In this document: piece by piece, positions 1 through 7,776 of the stretch
How positions within the stretch are numbered: position 1 is the first letter of the stretch
How the letters are laid out: each line of letters starts with the position of its first letter
Assembly: GCA_026225235.1 (NCBI GenBank)
Contig: JAMFSK010000073.1
Span: 1-52,112 of the forward strand
Source: Burkholderiales bacterium
Lineage (GTDB): Bacteria; Pseudomonadota; Gammaproteobacteria; Burkholderiales; Burkholderiaceae
DNA length: 52,112 nucleotides
Reading direction: 5' to 3'
Notes under the pieces: model-generated
Told to the model about the DNA's origin: nothing
What the model saw: only the letters and a program-made list of their open reading frames with translations
Databases searched by the model: none
Made by a program: the position numbers and the translations under genes

Positions 1-754
1 GCCGGCCGCAACGCAGGAGCGGCCGGGCAAAGGTGCTGGCGTGACCGATTTCGGCCATGCGCATGCGCCAGGCGGCGAGGTGCGGGTTGTCGGCCAGGGC
101 CGGATCGCGGGTCGCCGTGATGGCGGCACGGGCGGCGGCCTCGGGCAGGACAAAAGGCTGCTGGCGTTGTTCGGCGTCTTGCTGTTCAGCGTCGAGTTCG
201 GCTTCGAGTTCGGCGACCGTGCGGACCTTGCTCGGCGTCCAGTCCATCTCGTCGAGCTCGCCAGCGGCGTCGTGCTCGGGCACGGCGGCGGCCGTCGGCG
301 GTGTGCCGGGGGCTGCGGAAGCGGGCCGGGTCGTCGGGGCATCGAAGGCCGGCGGTGCAGGGGCCGGCGCCGCGGCTGTCGCCTTCGGCGCGACTGATGC
401 AGCCGAAGCGGCCGGTGCTTGAGGTGCGGGTGATGCGGCCGACTTGGTCGGTGCCTGGAGCGCGGATGACGCAGCCGATGTCGCCGGCGTCTTGGGCGCG
501 GTCAATGGCGATGGCGATGAGCTCGCTGATGCTGTCGACGCACCCGATGGAGCGGCCGAAGCCGGGCGCGAGGGCGGCGCCGCGGCGGGCATGACCGGCA
601 TGTCGAGATCGTCGTCGGGCGGCAGCGCGTACGAGTGCGCTGAAACGCCCGGGGTCGGCTTGCCGCTCACGAAAGCCGCGCGCGCCTGCGTCGCCACTTC
701 AACGAGTTCGCGTTCGAGGTCGCTGAGATCGGGGGGCAGAAACGGCGAGCTCAT
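1..754 (-). CDS. fliI: FliI flagellar export ATPase, N-terminal part (partial) with long Ala/Pro-rich extension
   Basis: The frame opens with ATG at 752-754, 7 bp past the fliH stop, and stays open to the left edge, giving 251 codons without the end. The first ~214 residues are low-complexity Ala/Pro/Ser with a few charged patches. Only the last ~37 visible residues (containing NPHLAAWRMRM and ending near GR) resemble the start of a Burkholderia FliI. Position directly after fliH also fits FliI, the ATPase that feeds substrates to the flagellar type III export gate with FliH and FliJ. The Walker motifs lie outside the window, so identity rests on synteny and this short match. An extension this long is not usual for FliI. 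The alternative is a FliI fused to an extra FliH-binding or disordered segment. Confidence 0.6.
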   Translation of the reverse strand, partial: MSSPFLPPDLSDLERELVEVATQARAAFVSGKPTPGVSAHSYALPPDDDLDMPVMPAAAPPSRPASAAPSGASTASASSSPSPLTAPKTPATSAASSALQAPTKSAASPAPQAPAASAASVAPKATAAAPAPAPPAFDAPTTRPASAAPGTPPTAAAVPEHDAAGELDEMDWTPSKVRTVAELEAELDAEQQDAEQRQQPFVLPEAAARAAITATRDPALADNPHLAAWRMRMAEIGHASTFARPLLRCGR

Positions 755-761
755 CGTGCGC

Positions 762-1451
762 CTACCACTTGTTGTGTTCGCCGAGCGCGAGCAGCACACG
801 CTGCCAGCGGGTCGCGAGGGTGGCATCGACTTCGCCCGTCGCCGCACGGGCGCGGCAACCGCCCCGTTCGATGTCGGGATCGGCGCGCATGATCCAGCCG
901 CCCGCCTCGAGTTCGTCTTTCAAATAGGCTTCAAGTACCGGCATATCGGCCGGATTGACCAGGATCTGCGGCGCGCCGGCCAAGGCCGGTTCGCTTGCGA
1001 GCACCTCGCGCACAGCGCCCAGCAGCACGGTCGGATCGAGTGTGATGCTCTGGCGCACGACTTCGCGGGCGACGTCATAGGCCAGCGCAACGATGCCGTC
1101 GGCCACTTCCGTATCCGCTGCCGAGAGCGCGGTCATGAACGAGTCGGCCACCGCCTTGAATTGTGTGGCGACCTGCTGGGCGTCGCTGAGCCCTTTGTTG
1201 AGTCCGTCGAGATGGCCTGCCGCAAAGCCTTCCTGATACCCCTCGGCCTGGCCTGCGGCGAGCCCTTCCGCATAGGCCGCCGCGCGAGTTTCCTCGGCGA
1301 GCCGTGCCCGTTCCGCGATCGACGGATCGATCACCGGTTCCGGCGGCGCGACCGGCTCTGGGGGAGGCGGGGGCGGCGGATCGAAAGACGCCATCTCCCA
1401 GCGTTCGTACGCTGTGAGGCGATCTCTCGTGATGGTTTGGCCGCGGCTCAT
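762..1451 (-). CDS. fliH: FliH, flagellar export ATPase regulator
   Basis: This 229-residue protein is FliH, the cytoplasmic dimer that holds FliI inactive and links it to FliN and FlhA. Visible features are the conserved YERWEM near residue 16, a poly-proline stretch at about 25-35, Gly-rich helix repeats of the AxxxGxxxG kind (YAEGLAAGQAEGYQEGFAAG, about 60-80), and the conserved C-terminal ERGGCR and DATLATRW blocks. It lies 17 bp downstream of fliG and 7 bp upstream of the fliI start, so it is part of the fliFGHI transcript. Length is normal for the family. Confidence 0.93.
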   Translation of the reverse strand: MSRGQTITRDRLTAYERWEMASFDPPPPPPPEPVAPPEPVIDPSIAERARLAEETRAAAYAEGLAAGQAEGYQEGFAAGHLDGLNKGLSDAQQVATQFKAVADSFMTALSAADTEVADGIVALAYDVAREVVRQSITLDPTVLLGAVREVLASEPALAGAPQILVNPADMPVLEAYLKDELEAGGWIMRADPDIERGGCRARAATGEVDATLATRWQRVLLALGEHNKW

Positions 1452-1468
1452 GGACTACTTCCTTGGCG

Positions 1469-2464
1469 TCAGACGTACGCGTCTTCGGGTTTGCTGCCGA
1501 GTGCGATCTCGCCTTCGTCGGCAAGACGTCGCACCACTTGCAGAATGGCCTTCTGCTCGGCCTCGACCTCGGAGACCCGTACCGGGCCGCGCGATTCGAG
1601 ATCTTCGCGCAGCAGTTCGGCTGCCCGCGACGACATGTTCTTGAGAATCTTCTCGCGCAGTTCCGGCCGTGCGCCCTTGAGCGCCACGATCAGCGACTCC
1701 GACTCGACTTCCTTGAGCAGTACCTGGATGCCGCGGTCTTCGATGTCGAGCAGGTTTTCGAACACGAACATCTGATCCACGATCGACTGCGCCAGTTCCT
1801 CGTCGTAGCCGCGCACCGTCGAGATAACCGACTCTTCGTTCGCGCTGCCCATGAAGTTGAGGATTTCGGCCGCTGCTCGTACACCGCCCATCGGGCTGCG
1901 CTTGAGGTTCTCGGAACCGGAGAGCAGCTTGGTCAGCACGTCGTTGAGTTCGCGCAACGCGGTCGGCTGGATACCGTCGAGTGTTGCGATACGCAGCACG
2001 ACGTCGTTGCGCAGCCGTTCCGCGAAGAATTCGAGGACTTCGGATGCCTGGTCGCGGTCGAGGTGGACCAGGATGGTCGCTACGATCTGCGGGTGTTCGT
2101 TCTTGATGAGCTCCGCGACTGCGCCCGAGTCCATCCACTTGAGGCCTTCGATACCACTCGTATCGCCGCCCTGAAGAATCCTTTCGATCAGGCCAGAAGC
2201 CTTGTCGTTGCCGAGCGCCTTGGTCAGCACGGCGCGGATGTATTCGCCCGAGTCGAGCGAGAGTGCCGAGAGCTGTTCCGCTTCGTGGCGGAATTCTTCG
2301 AGCACCGCATCGATCTGCTCACGCGTCACGTGCTTGAGCGTGGCCATGGTGGCACCGATCTTTTGCACTTCGCGCGGCGCGAGGTACTTGAATACCTCTG
2401 CAGCTTCATCCTCGCCGATCGACATCAAGAGGATCGCGGCTCGATTCAGGCCTTCAGCGTTCAT
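1469..2464 (-). CDS. fliG: FliG, flagellar motor switch protein
   Basis: The 331-residue product is FliG, the rotor protein that sits on the FliF ring and contacts MotA, generating torque and switching direction. The start MNAEGLNRAAILLMSIGED and the middle-domain block EHPQIVATILVHLD (around residue 124) are typical. The C-terminal charged torque helix is present (LREKILKNMSSRAAELLREDLE). The gene starts inside the end of fliF (11-bp overlap), indicating translational coupling. The ring-binding N-terminal domain would receive the FliF C-terminal tail. Nothing is missing compared with known FliG. Confidence 0.96.
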   Translation of the reverse strand: MNAEGLNRAAILLMSIGEDEAAEVFKYLAPREVQKIGATMATLKHVTREQIDAVLEEFRHEAEQLSALSLDSGEYIRAVLTKALGNDKASGLIERILQGGDTSGIEGLKWMDSGAVAELIKNEHPQIVATILVHLDRDQASEVLEFFAERLRNDVVLRIATLDGIQPTALRELNDVLTKLLSGSENLKRSPMGGVRAAAEILNFMGSANEESVISTVRGYDEELAQSIVDQMFVFENLLDIEDRGIQVLLKEVESESLIVALKGARPELREKILKNMSSRAAELLREDLESRGPVRVSEVEAEQKAILQVVRRLADEGEIALGSKPEDAYV

Positions 2465-4232
2465 CGTTCACCCAGTTCTTGATCACGGTTGCAACAGCCT
2501 TCGGATCCGATTTCGCGACCTGGCGGGCATAAGCCAGGTTACGTTCGAACGACGACATGGCCGGCGCGCCGAGCGCCGCGTTCTCGCCGATCGCCTCGAC
2601 GAGATTGCCGTCGGCGTCGACCAGGCGCCCTTCCAGGTTGGCCGTCGGGCCTTCCAGTGCAGCGATCGCGGCGGCTTCGTCAGCCGTCTGCGTCGCCGGG
2701 TTCAGGCGACCCTTCATCCACGGACGCAGCACGCCGAAGAAGAGGATCAGGAAGACCATGGCCATCAACACATACTTACCGACCAGTTTTGTCAGGTCCA
2801 GTGTTTCGGGCTGTTTCCAGAACGGGACGGCGGGACCTTCGGGTGCGGTCGAGAACTCGCCGTTCACGACGTTCAGCGAGTCGCCACGTTGCGCGCTGAA
2901 GCCCATCGCATCGCTCGCCAGTTGCTTGACCTGGGCGAGCTGCGACGCGCTGAGCGGCTGCATCGTCGTGTGACCCTTGGCATCGACCGTCGGCTTGTAG
3001 TTCACCAGCACGGCGGCGCTCAGGCGGCGCACCTGACCCTGCGGCTGCTCGACGTGACGTACTGTCTTGTCGAGCTCGTAGTTGGTCGTGGTGTCCTTGT
3101 GTTCGCTCGACGGCCCAAGGTTCGGGGCCGCGCCACTGGCGCCTGCCGGCGGGTTGGCAAGCGGCGCGCTGGCCGGCTGCGGCGGCGTATTCGATAGGGC
3201 GCCCGGCACACCGCCCGAGGGCGTCTGACCGAGTTCCTTCGATTCGCTGGTTTGCTGGCTGCGGATCGCGCTGTCTTTCGGCGTTTCGTTCGGCGTGTAT
3301 TGCTCGCTGCTTTGCTCGACTTTCGAAAAGTCGACGTCGGCGCTGACCTGCGAATGCACATTGCCTTCGCCGAATAGCGGCGCGAGGATCGCGTCGATAC
3401 GGTGCTGTGCGTCCTGCTGGATCTGCGAGACGTACTTCAACTGCGTCGCGTCGAGGCCGTTGCCCGTGGCGGGCGCGGTCAGCAGGTTGCCGTTCTGGTC
3501 GACGATCGTGACGTTCTTGGCGGGCATGTCGGGCACGGCCGACGACACCATGTGCGTGATCGCGGCGACCTGACCGTCGTCGAGCACGCGGCCCGGCCAC
3601 AGGTTGACCAGCACGGAGGCGGTCGGACTTTGTTTTTCGCTGACGAAGACGGTCGGTTTCGGAATCGCCAGATGAACCCGCGAGTCGCTGACGGCCGACA
3701 GGGCGTCGATCGTGCGTTCGAGTTCGCCTTCGAGCGCGCGCTGGTAGTTGACCTGCTCCGCGAACTGGCTGATCCCGAACTTCTCGTTGTCCATCAGCTC
3801 GAAGCCGACCGAGCCGCCCTTGGGCAGGCCTTGCTGGGCGAGCCGCAGACGGATTTCGTGGACTTGGTCGCCCGGGACGAGGATCGCGCCGCCCTGATCG
3901 GCGAACTTGTAGGGCACGTTCATCGCGCCGAGGGCGGTGATGATCGAGCCGCCGTCGCGGTCCGACAGGTTGCTGTAAAGCACCTTGTAGTCGGGCACAC
4001 GACTCCACATGTAGAGCGCGACCATCAGGCCTATCAACAGCGCGCCGACCAACATGATGGGCAGGCGCGGGTTGGTGCGCACCTGACCGATGAAGGGCAT
4101 GCGTTGTTCGAGGGCGGCCAGCGTCGCGTTCGACGGTGGGGCGGGCGGTGCAGCGGGGGCCGGGGCGGCAACGGCATTCCCTGGGCCCGGCGCGGTCATC
4201 GCCGAGGGGGTCGTGGTCGTCGCTGCGTTCAT
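2454..4232 (-). CDS. fliF: FliF, flagellar MS-ring protein
   Basis: This is the MS-ring protein that nucleates flagellar assembly in the inner membrane. I place the start at the ATG at 4230-4232 (592 residues, MNAATTTTP), because a GAGAGG ribosome site lies 6 bases upstream; a longer frame upstream to 4331 has no such site. A transmembrane helix is near residue 45 (LPIMLVGALLIGLMVALYMW). The YscJ/FliF ring-building domains follow, then a long Pro/Ala/Gln-rich linker, a second transmembrane helix (VLMAMVFLILFFGVLRPWM), and a FliG-binding tail ending in VIKNWVNDER. It is the first gene of fliFGHI and diverges from fliE. Confidence 0.95.
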   Translation of the reverse strand: MNAATTTTPSAMTAPGPGNAVAAPAPAAPPAPPSNATLAALEQRMPFIGQVRTNPRLPIMLVGALLIGLMVALYMWSRVPDYKVLYSNLSDRDGGSIITALGAMNVPYKFADQGGAILVPGDQVHEIRLRLAQQGLPKGGSVGFELMDNEKFGISQFAEQVNYQRALEGELERTIDALSAVSDSRVHLAIPKPTVFVSEKQSPTASVLVNLWPGRVLDDGQVAAITHMVSSAVPDMPAKNVTIVDQNGNLLTAPATGNGLDATQLKYVSQIQQDAQHRIDAILAPLFGEGNVHSQVSADVDFSKVEQSSEQYTPNETPKDSAIRSQQTSESKELGQTPSGGVPGALSNTPPQPASAPLANPPAGASGAAPNLGPSSEHKDTTTNYELDKTVRHVEQPQGQVRRLSAAVLVNYKPTVDAKGHTTMQPLSASQLAQVKQLASDAMGFSAQRGDSLNVVNGEFSTAPEGPAVPFWKQPETLDLTKLVGKYVLMAMVFLILFFGVLRPWMKGRLNPATQTADEAAAIAALEGPTANLEGRLVDADGNLVEAIGENAALGAPAMSSFERNLAYARQVAKSDPKAVATVIKNWVNDER

Positions 4233-4523
4233 GCGGCGCCTCTCGGCAGGCATGCGGCGTTCAGAGTGGATGAAACCATCATCACGGCGAAACTCTCCAG
4301 TATTCGATGGTGCGGCGTCGTCCGGCGCCACACGGAACCCGCGGGCTGGCAGACGACGACAGGTTCTGCACGTTGCCGATTATTCGCCCATGAGACGAGG
4401 GTCGATCGGAAGAATAGAACCGGGTTTTCCTGTCAATTGACCGGCTTGGCGCAATGCAGCGGGTGCTAACCTGCAAGCCGTTGATAAAAGGATCACCGCG
4501 CCCTGCGCGCATGGGAGAGCAAG
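4233..4523. promoter_or_regulatory. fliF-fliE divergent intergenic region
   Basis: These 291 bp separate the divergent starts of fliF and fliE and must carry both promoters. A TCAATTGA palindrome near 4434 places TTGAC-like hexamers on both strands (TTGACA toward fliF, TTGACC toward fliE). Neither has a well-spaced -10 box, and I see no convincing sigma-28 site. Control by FlhDC with sigma-70, as for class II flagellar operons, is likely from family knowledge but I cannot point to a clear box. Confidence 0.4.
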
Positions 4524-4865
4524 ATGAGTGGAATCAGTCCGATCGCATCCGCGATGCAGCAGATTCAGCAAATGGCGACCCAGGCCGCCGGCGGCGACAA
4601 GGGCCCCGACATGACGACCATCGCCGAGTCGGGGGCCGCATCCGGCGAATTCGCCTCGTTGCTGCAGAACTCGCTGAAGAAGGTGAGCGCACGCCAGGCG
4701 CAGGGTGCCGCTCAGGCGCACGCGTTTGAACTCGGTGCGCCGAACGTCGCGCTGAACGACGTGATGATCGATCTCCAGAAGGCAAACATCGCCTTCCAGG
4801 AAGCCATCGAAGTCAGAAACAAGCTGGCCACGGCCTACTCGACGATCATGCAGATGAGCGTCTAG
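4524..4865 (+). CDS. fliE: FliE, flagellar hook-basal body junction protein
   Basis: The 113-residue protein is FliE, the first exported rod component, linking the MS ring to the proximal rod. The C-terminal half carries the family signature ([23 protein letters not shown], then [13 protein letters not shown]). A GGGAG ribosome site sits just upstream of the ATG. FliE is monocistronic here: the next gene downstream is on the opposite strand. Divergence from fliF is the usual Burkholderia arrangement. Confidence 0.96.
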   Translation: MSGISPIASAMQQIQQMATQAAGGDKGPDMTTIAESGAASGEFASLLQNSLKKVSARQAQGAAQAHAFELGAPNVALNDVMIDLQKANIAFQEAIEVRNKLATAYSTIMQMSV

Positions 4866-5086
4866 GCCATCGGCCGAGGATGGGTTTGGGGAGTGCGCCT
4901 GCTAGTCGGGGAGGCGCGCTTCGCGCTATGCCTGGCCTTTGGGCCTGGCACGCCTGCATCGCCCTGTACCGGCATGGGCGCCAGTTCTCGTACCCGCCCG
5001 GCGCCAGTTCCCGCACCGACGCCAGTACCAGCCGACCAGTAGCCCAGCGCTGGCACTGGCACCCGCGGGTTGCAGCGAACGTCTGC
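4866..5086. repeat. Convergent fliE / FlhB-like spacer with hairpin and CCAGT-rich repeats
   Basis: This spacer lies between convergent genes. A 9-bp stem with one mismatch and a TTTG loop spans 4929-4950. From about 4980 to 5065 the strand contains many short GCCAGT/CCAGT copies, including two near-identical units beginning GCGCCAGTTC. No T-run follows the hairpin, so termination is uncertain. A minus-strand frame here would encode only Gly/Thr/Ala low complexity, and I do not call it a gene. Confidence 0.4.
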
Positions 5087-5419
5087 TCAGGATGTGCGCT
5101 TGCCCGGTGGCGCGCCCTTGTTCGCTGAAGCAGCGGGCAACGCACCCGATTGCTCGAGGCGGTATAGCCAGGCGAGCAATTCCGCTACCGCCTGATAGAG
5201 CAGCGGGGGCACATGACTGTCGAGGTCGACATTCATGAGCAACGACACCATCTGAGACGATTCGTGCACGTAGAGCCCGGTTTCCCGCGCTCGCTGCACG
5301 ATCATGTCGGCAATCTGCCCATAGCCCTTGGCCACCACGCGCGGCGCGGCGTCGTCGCCATGGTCGTAGACCAGCGCGACGGCCTGGGTGCGTGCGCCAC
5401 TGTTCCCATTCCCACTCAT
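5087..5419 (-). CDS. FlhB C-terminal-domain-like protein (FhlB family)
   Basis: The 110-residue protein matches the cytoplasmic C-terminal domain of FlhB/YscU without the membrane part. It begins with the TQAVALVYD strand and continues through VAKGYGQIADMIVQRARE and VPPLLYQAVAELLAWLYRLE. The self-cleaving NPTH motif of true FlhB is absent. In related proteobacteria such stand-alone FlhB-C proteins sit next to fliK and are thought to assist substrate-specificity switching of the export gate. The start codon overlaps the fliK stop by 4 bp (ATGA), so the two are co-translated. Confidence 0.85.
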   Translation of the reverse strand: MSGNGNSGARTQAVALVYDHGDDAAPRVVAKGYGQIADMIVQRARETGLYVHESSQMVSLLMNVDLDSHVPPLLYQAVAELLAWLYRLEQSGALPAASANKGAPPGKRTS

Positions 5420-6906
5420 TGCGCACCACCTGTGTGATCCGGCAAGCTGCCAGTGTCGCTTGCATGGCGGATCGCGAACTGCTGTAAATCCAGCCCCGCG
5501 GAGGCCAGCGCGCGCATGAAATCGGAGGTTCCTTCCTTGAGCGTGCCGATGCTCTGCCCGTCGGCCGTGATCCGCGCGCCGAGCTGGTGACCCGTCAGCG
5601 TGAGTTCCGCGTCGACCATGCCCAGCGTGGGCAGTTCGAGCGAGATGCGTGTGCGCCAGACGCGCTGGTCAGCCGAGCGCGTGTCGTCGGGATCCCAGTC
5701 GAGCTCCCAGTACATCCGCGAATTGGGCCAGGCCTCGCCGGACCACCGGAACTGCGGCTCCGGGTTTTGCAGCAGTTCGAGTTGCTGACGCACGATCGAC
5801 AGCGCATCCGGATGAATCGGCAATGCGGACGGCATGCCGCCCGGTTCGGCCCCTGCATTCGTCAAAGCTGCAGCGGCCGCGTGCTCAGGCGTGAGCGTGC
5901 CGCCCCCCGCAAGCCGTGACGCTGCGGCCTGCGCGGTGTACGCCGCATTCGCGGAGTTCACGAACATGGAGCCGTTGCCGGGGGTGGGGGTGGCATTCGC
6001 TTGGGCGCTTGAGCTCGAGCTTGAATAGCCGCTCGAAGGGCCTTGCGCGTTGGAATTGTTGCCTGGGCCCTGTGTTGTCGTCGGGACCAGCGCGCGCGAC
6101 GGCCCGGCATCTGGCGCATCGTCTGCCAGGGTGTGCGCGCCGGCCGACGCTGCATCGGGGCTGTCCTGACCCGTGCGCGTCGCATCGCGCGCGGGGTCGG
6201 GCGCGTCTTCCACGACTACCTGAGTGAACACGCCGCCCATTTCGTCGATCTCGACGTCGACGGTCTCATTGCCCGTCAGGTTGCTCGCGGCGGAGTTCGG
6301 AGCGCTCGAACGACCGGTGAACGGGGGCGGCGTGTCCGCCGCCTGCTGCGCGGTTTGTTCGGGATCGAAGGGCCAGCCAGTGTCGCCCTCGGCCTGCGGC
6401 AGCCGTGCCTGTGGCTCCTGGCTTAGCAGAGCGCTGCTGCGCTGGCCGGCCAGCCATTGGGCGAGGTGGGATTCGTAGAACAGGCCGCTGGTGTCGAGCG
6501 CCTGTTCGAGCGCCATCGCGAGCGACGATGCGAGACCGTCGATCACAGGTTCGACCAGTGCGGACGCCGCTTGCGCACCGTTCAGTGCACTCGCGCCATT
6601 GCTGCCCGGCGCGCTCGACCAGAGCGGCTGGTGCCCGAGGACCGGCGGTGGTTCTTCTTCGCCGCCCAGGCGTGAAATCACGTCGAGTGCGAGCGCCGTC
6701 TCCGACAGCACAGCCTGCGCCGAAGCTGGCGGCGGTAGCGGAGGAACATTGCTGGCGGGTGCAGCCGGCGTGTTGGCCCACTGCGTGGGGGCGGTCGCCT
6801 CTGCCGCGCGTGCGGCCGTGGCGTCCGTGGTACTGGCTACCGCGGCAAGCAGCGTATCGATCCGGCTGGCAAGCGCGGACGCGACCGTCGGGTCGATCCC
6901 GCTCAT
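5416..6906 (-). CDS. fliK: FliK-like flagellar hook-length control protein
   Basis: The 496-residue product has a long low-complexity Ala/Ser/Pro/Thr N-terminal region (1 to about 370). A compact C-terminal domain follows from about 385, with the Flg_hook (FliK C-terminal) pattern SIVRQQLELLQNPEPQFRWSG, RTRISLELPTLGMVDAELTL and ARITADG. FliK is exported and acts as a molecular ruler, switching the export gate through FlhB when the hook is complete. The neighbouring FlhB-C-like gene fits this role. The gene begins 7 bp after fliT, in the fliS-fliT-fliK order. The N-terminal part is too variable to recognise on its own. Confidence 0.85.
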   Translation of the reverse strand: MSGIDPTVASALASRIDTLLAAVASTTDATAARAAEATAPTQWANTPAAPASNVPPLPPPASAQAVLSETALALDVISRLGGEEEPPPVLGHQPLWSSAPGSNGASALNGAQAASALVEPVIDGLASSLAMALEQALDTSGLFYESHLAQWLAGQRSSALLSQEPQARLPQAEGDTGWPFDPEQTAQQAADTPPPFTGRSSAPNSAASNLTGNETVDVEIDEMGGVFTQVVVEDAPDPARDATRTGQDSPDAASAGAHTLADDAPDAGPSRALVPTTTQGPGNNSNAQGPSSGYSSSSSSAQANATPTPGNGSMFVNSANAAYTAQAAASRLAGGGTLTPEHAAAAALTNAGAEPGGMPSALPIHPDALSIVRQQLELLQNPEPQFRWSGEAWPNSRMYWELDWDPDDTRSADQRVWRTRISLELPTLGMVDAELTLTGHQLGARITADGQSIGTLKEGTSDFMRALASAGLDLQQFAIRHASDTGSLPDHTGGAQ

Positions 6907-6913
6907 AGCATCC

Positions 6914-7261
6914 TCAGCCGCGTTGTGACTTCAAGCCGTACATGTCGTTCAGAGCACGCGTTTGGCGGTTACTCGCAATCAGCGCTGAGAGTCGCGCGAC
7001 GCGGGGGCTCGCGAGATCGCGAATTTCGGCATCGTGGTCGAGAATCTGGCGGAGCAGGTCATGCTTGCGCTGACGGCCGGCCTCATCGAGCGCGGAGCGC
7101 GCATCGATCGGGCGGATCTCGTCGACCAGGCGTTCATATTCGTCCTGCAGCTGGAACAGTTGATTCCAGTTGTCGGCGCGAGCGGCGTCGAGCATGCGCG
7201 CCGTGACTGCCGCAATAGCTTCGTAATACGAAAACAACTCAAGCGAGGCGTTCATGTTCAA
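6914..7261 (-). CDS. fliT: FliT-like flagellar export chaperone
   Basis: This is a 115-residue, mostly helical protein beginning MNMNASLELFSYYEAIAAV, with the FliT-type pattern of an N-terminal YYE-containing helix, a central LVDEIRP segment, and a charged LLRQILDHDAEIRDL helix. FliT binds the cap protein FliD and, in enterobacteria, also restrains FlhDC. The start overlaps the end of fliS (ATGA at 7258-7261), so translation is coupled. Sequence conservation in this family is low, and the call leans on its place between fliS and fliK. Confidence 0.8.
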   Translation of the reverse strand: MNMNASLELFSYYEAIAAVTARMLDAARADNWNQLFQLQDEYERLVDEIRPIDARSALDEAGRQRKHDLLRQILDHDAEIRDLASPRVARLSALIASNRQTRALNDMYGLKSQRG

Positions 7262-7680
7262 ACTTCTGCGGTGGCAAGCGAGGGGGACAATTCGGGTCCA
7301 ATGGCGCGCCAGGCCTCTTCGAGCGTAGCAAGCAGGGCATCGACTTCGATGATCAGCTTGTCATCGGGTCGCAACGTCGCCTGAGTCAGGCGACGCGTCA
7401 TATAGTCATAGAGCTGGTTGAGACGTTGCGCGATTTCACCGCCTGCATTGAGGTCAAGTGCCTGTTGCAGGCCACTGCCGATGATGCCGATGGCTTTCGA
7501 GATCGCGTGGCCCTTGCCCGCGATGTCGCCGCTTTGCACCGAGACGCGTGCCATCGCGAGCGCCTTGCGTGCGCCTTCATACAGCAGCACGATCAAGCGG
7601 TGCGGGCTCGCGTCGACCACACTGGTCTGCACGCCGACGCGCGAATAGGCGCTGGCGCCGAACTGTCCGGACGAGTACAT
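7258..7680 (-). CDS. fliS: FliS, flagellin export chaperone
   Basis: The 140-residue protein is FliS, which caps the C-terminal tail of flagellin in the cytosol until export. Recognisable parts are YSRVGVQTSVVDASPHRLIVLLYEGARKAL near the start and the helical core with NQLYDYMTRRLTQA. An AGGAG ribosome site lies 7 bases before the ATG. It follows fliD after a 96-bp spacer containing two strong hairpins, and is coupled to fliT by a 4-bp overlap. Confidence 0.94.
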   Translation of the reverse strand: MYSSGQFGASAYSRVGVQTSVVDASPHRLIVLLYEGARKALAMARVSVQSGDIAGKGHAISKAIGIIGSGLQQALDLNAGGEIAQRLNQLYDYMTRRLTQATLRPDDKLIIEVDALLATLEEAWRAIGPELSPSLATAEV

Positions 7681-7708
7681 GGCGAATCTCCTGTATTGCC
7701 TGATGTCG

Positions 7709-7772
7709 GGCGGCGCCGGGTTCGGGGCGCCGCCTGGTAAAGCGATCGTTCATGGGCCGCGCTGGCGGCCCA
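7709..7772 (-). terminator. Two GC-rich hairpins in the fliD-fliS spacer
   Basis: The first hairpin to be transcribed (7753-7772) has a perfect 8-bp stem (TGGGCCGC / GCGGCCCA) with a 4-base loop. The second (7709-7734) has a perfect 9-bp stem (GGCGGCGCC / GGCGCCGCC). Neither has a T-run on the minus strand. They are more likely mRNA-stability or processing elements that separate fliD expression from fliST than complete terminators. Confidence 0.45.
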
Positions 7773-7776
7773 CGTC

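Noticed and set aside
444..3197. Plus-strand frames opposite fliI, fliH, fliG and fliF
   Set aside because: All mirror strongly recognised minus-strand flagellar genes and show no domain of their own.
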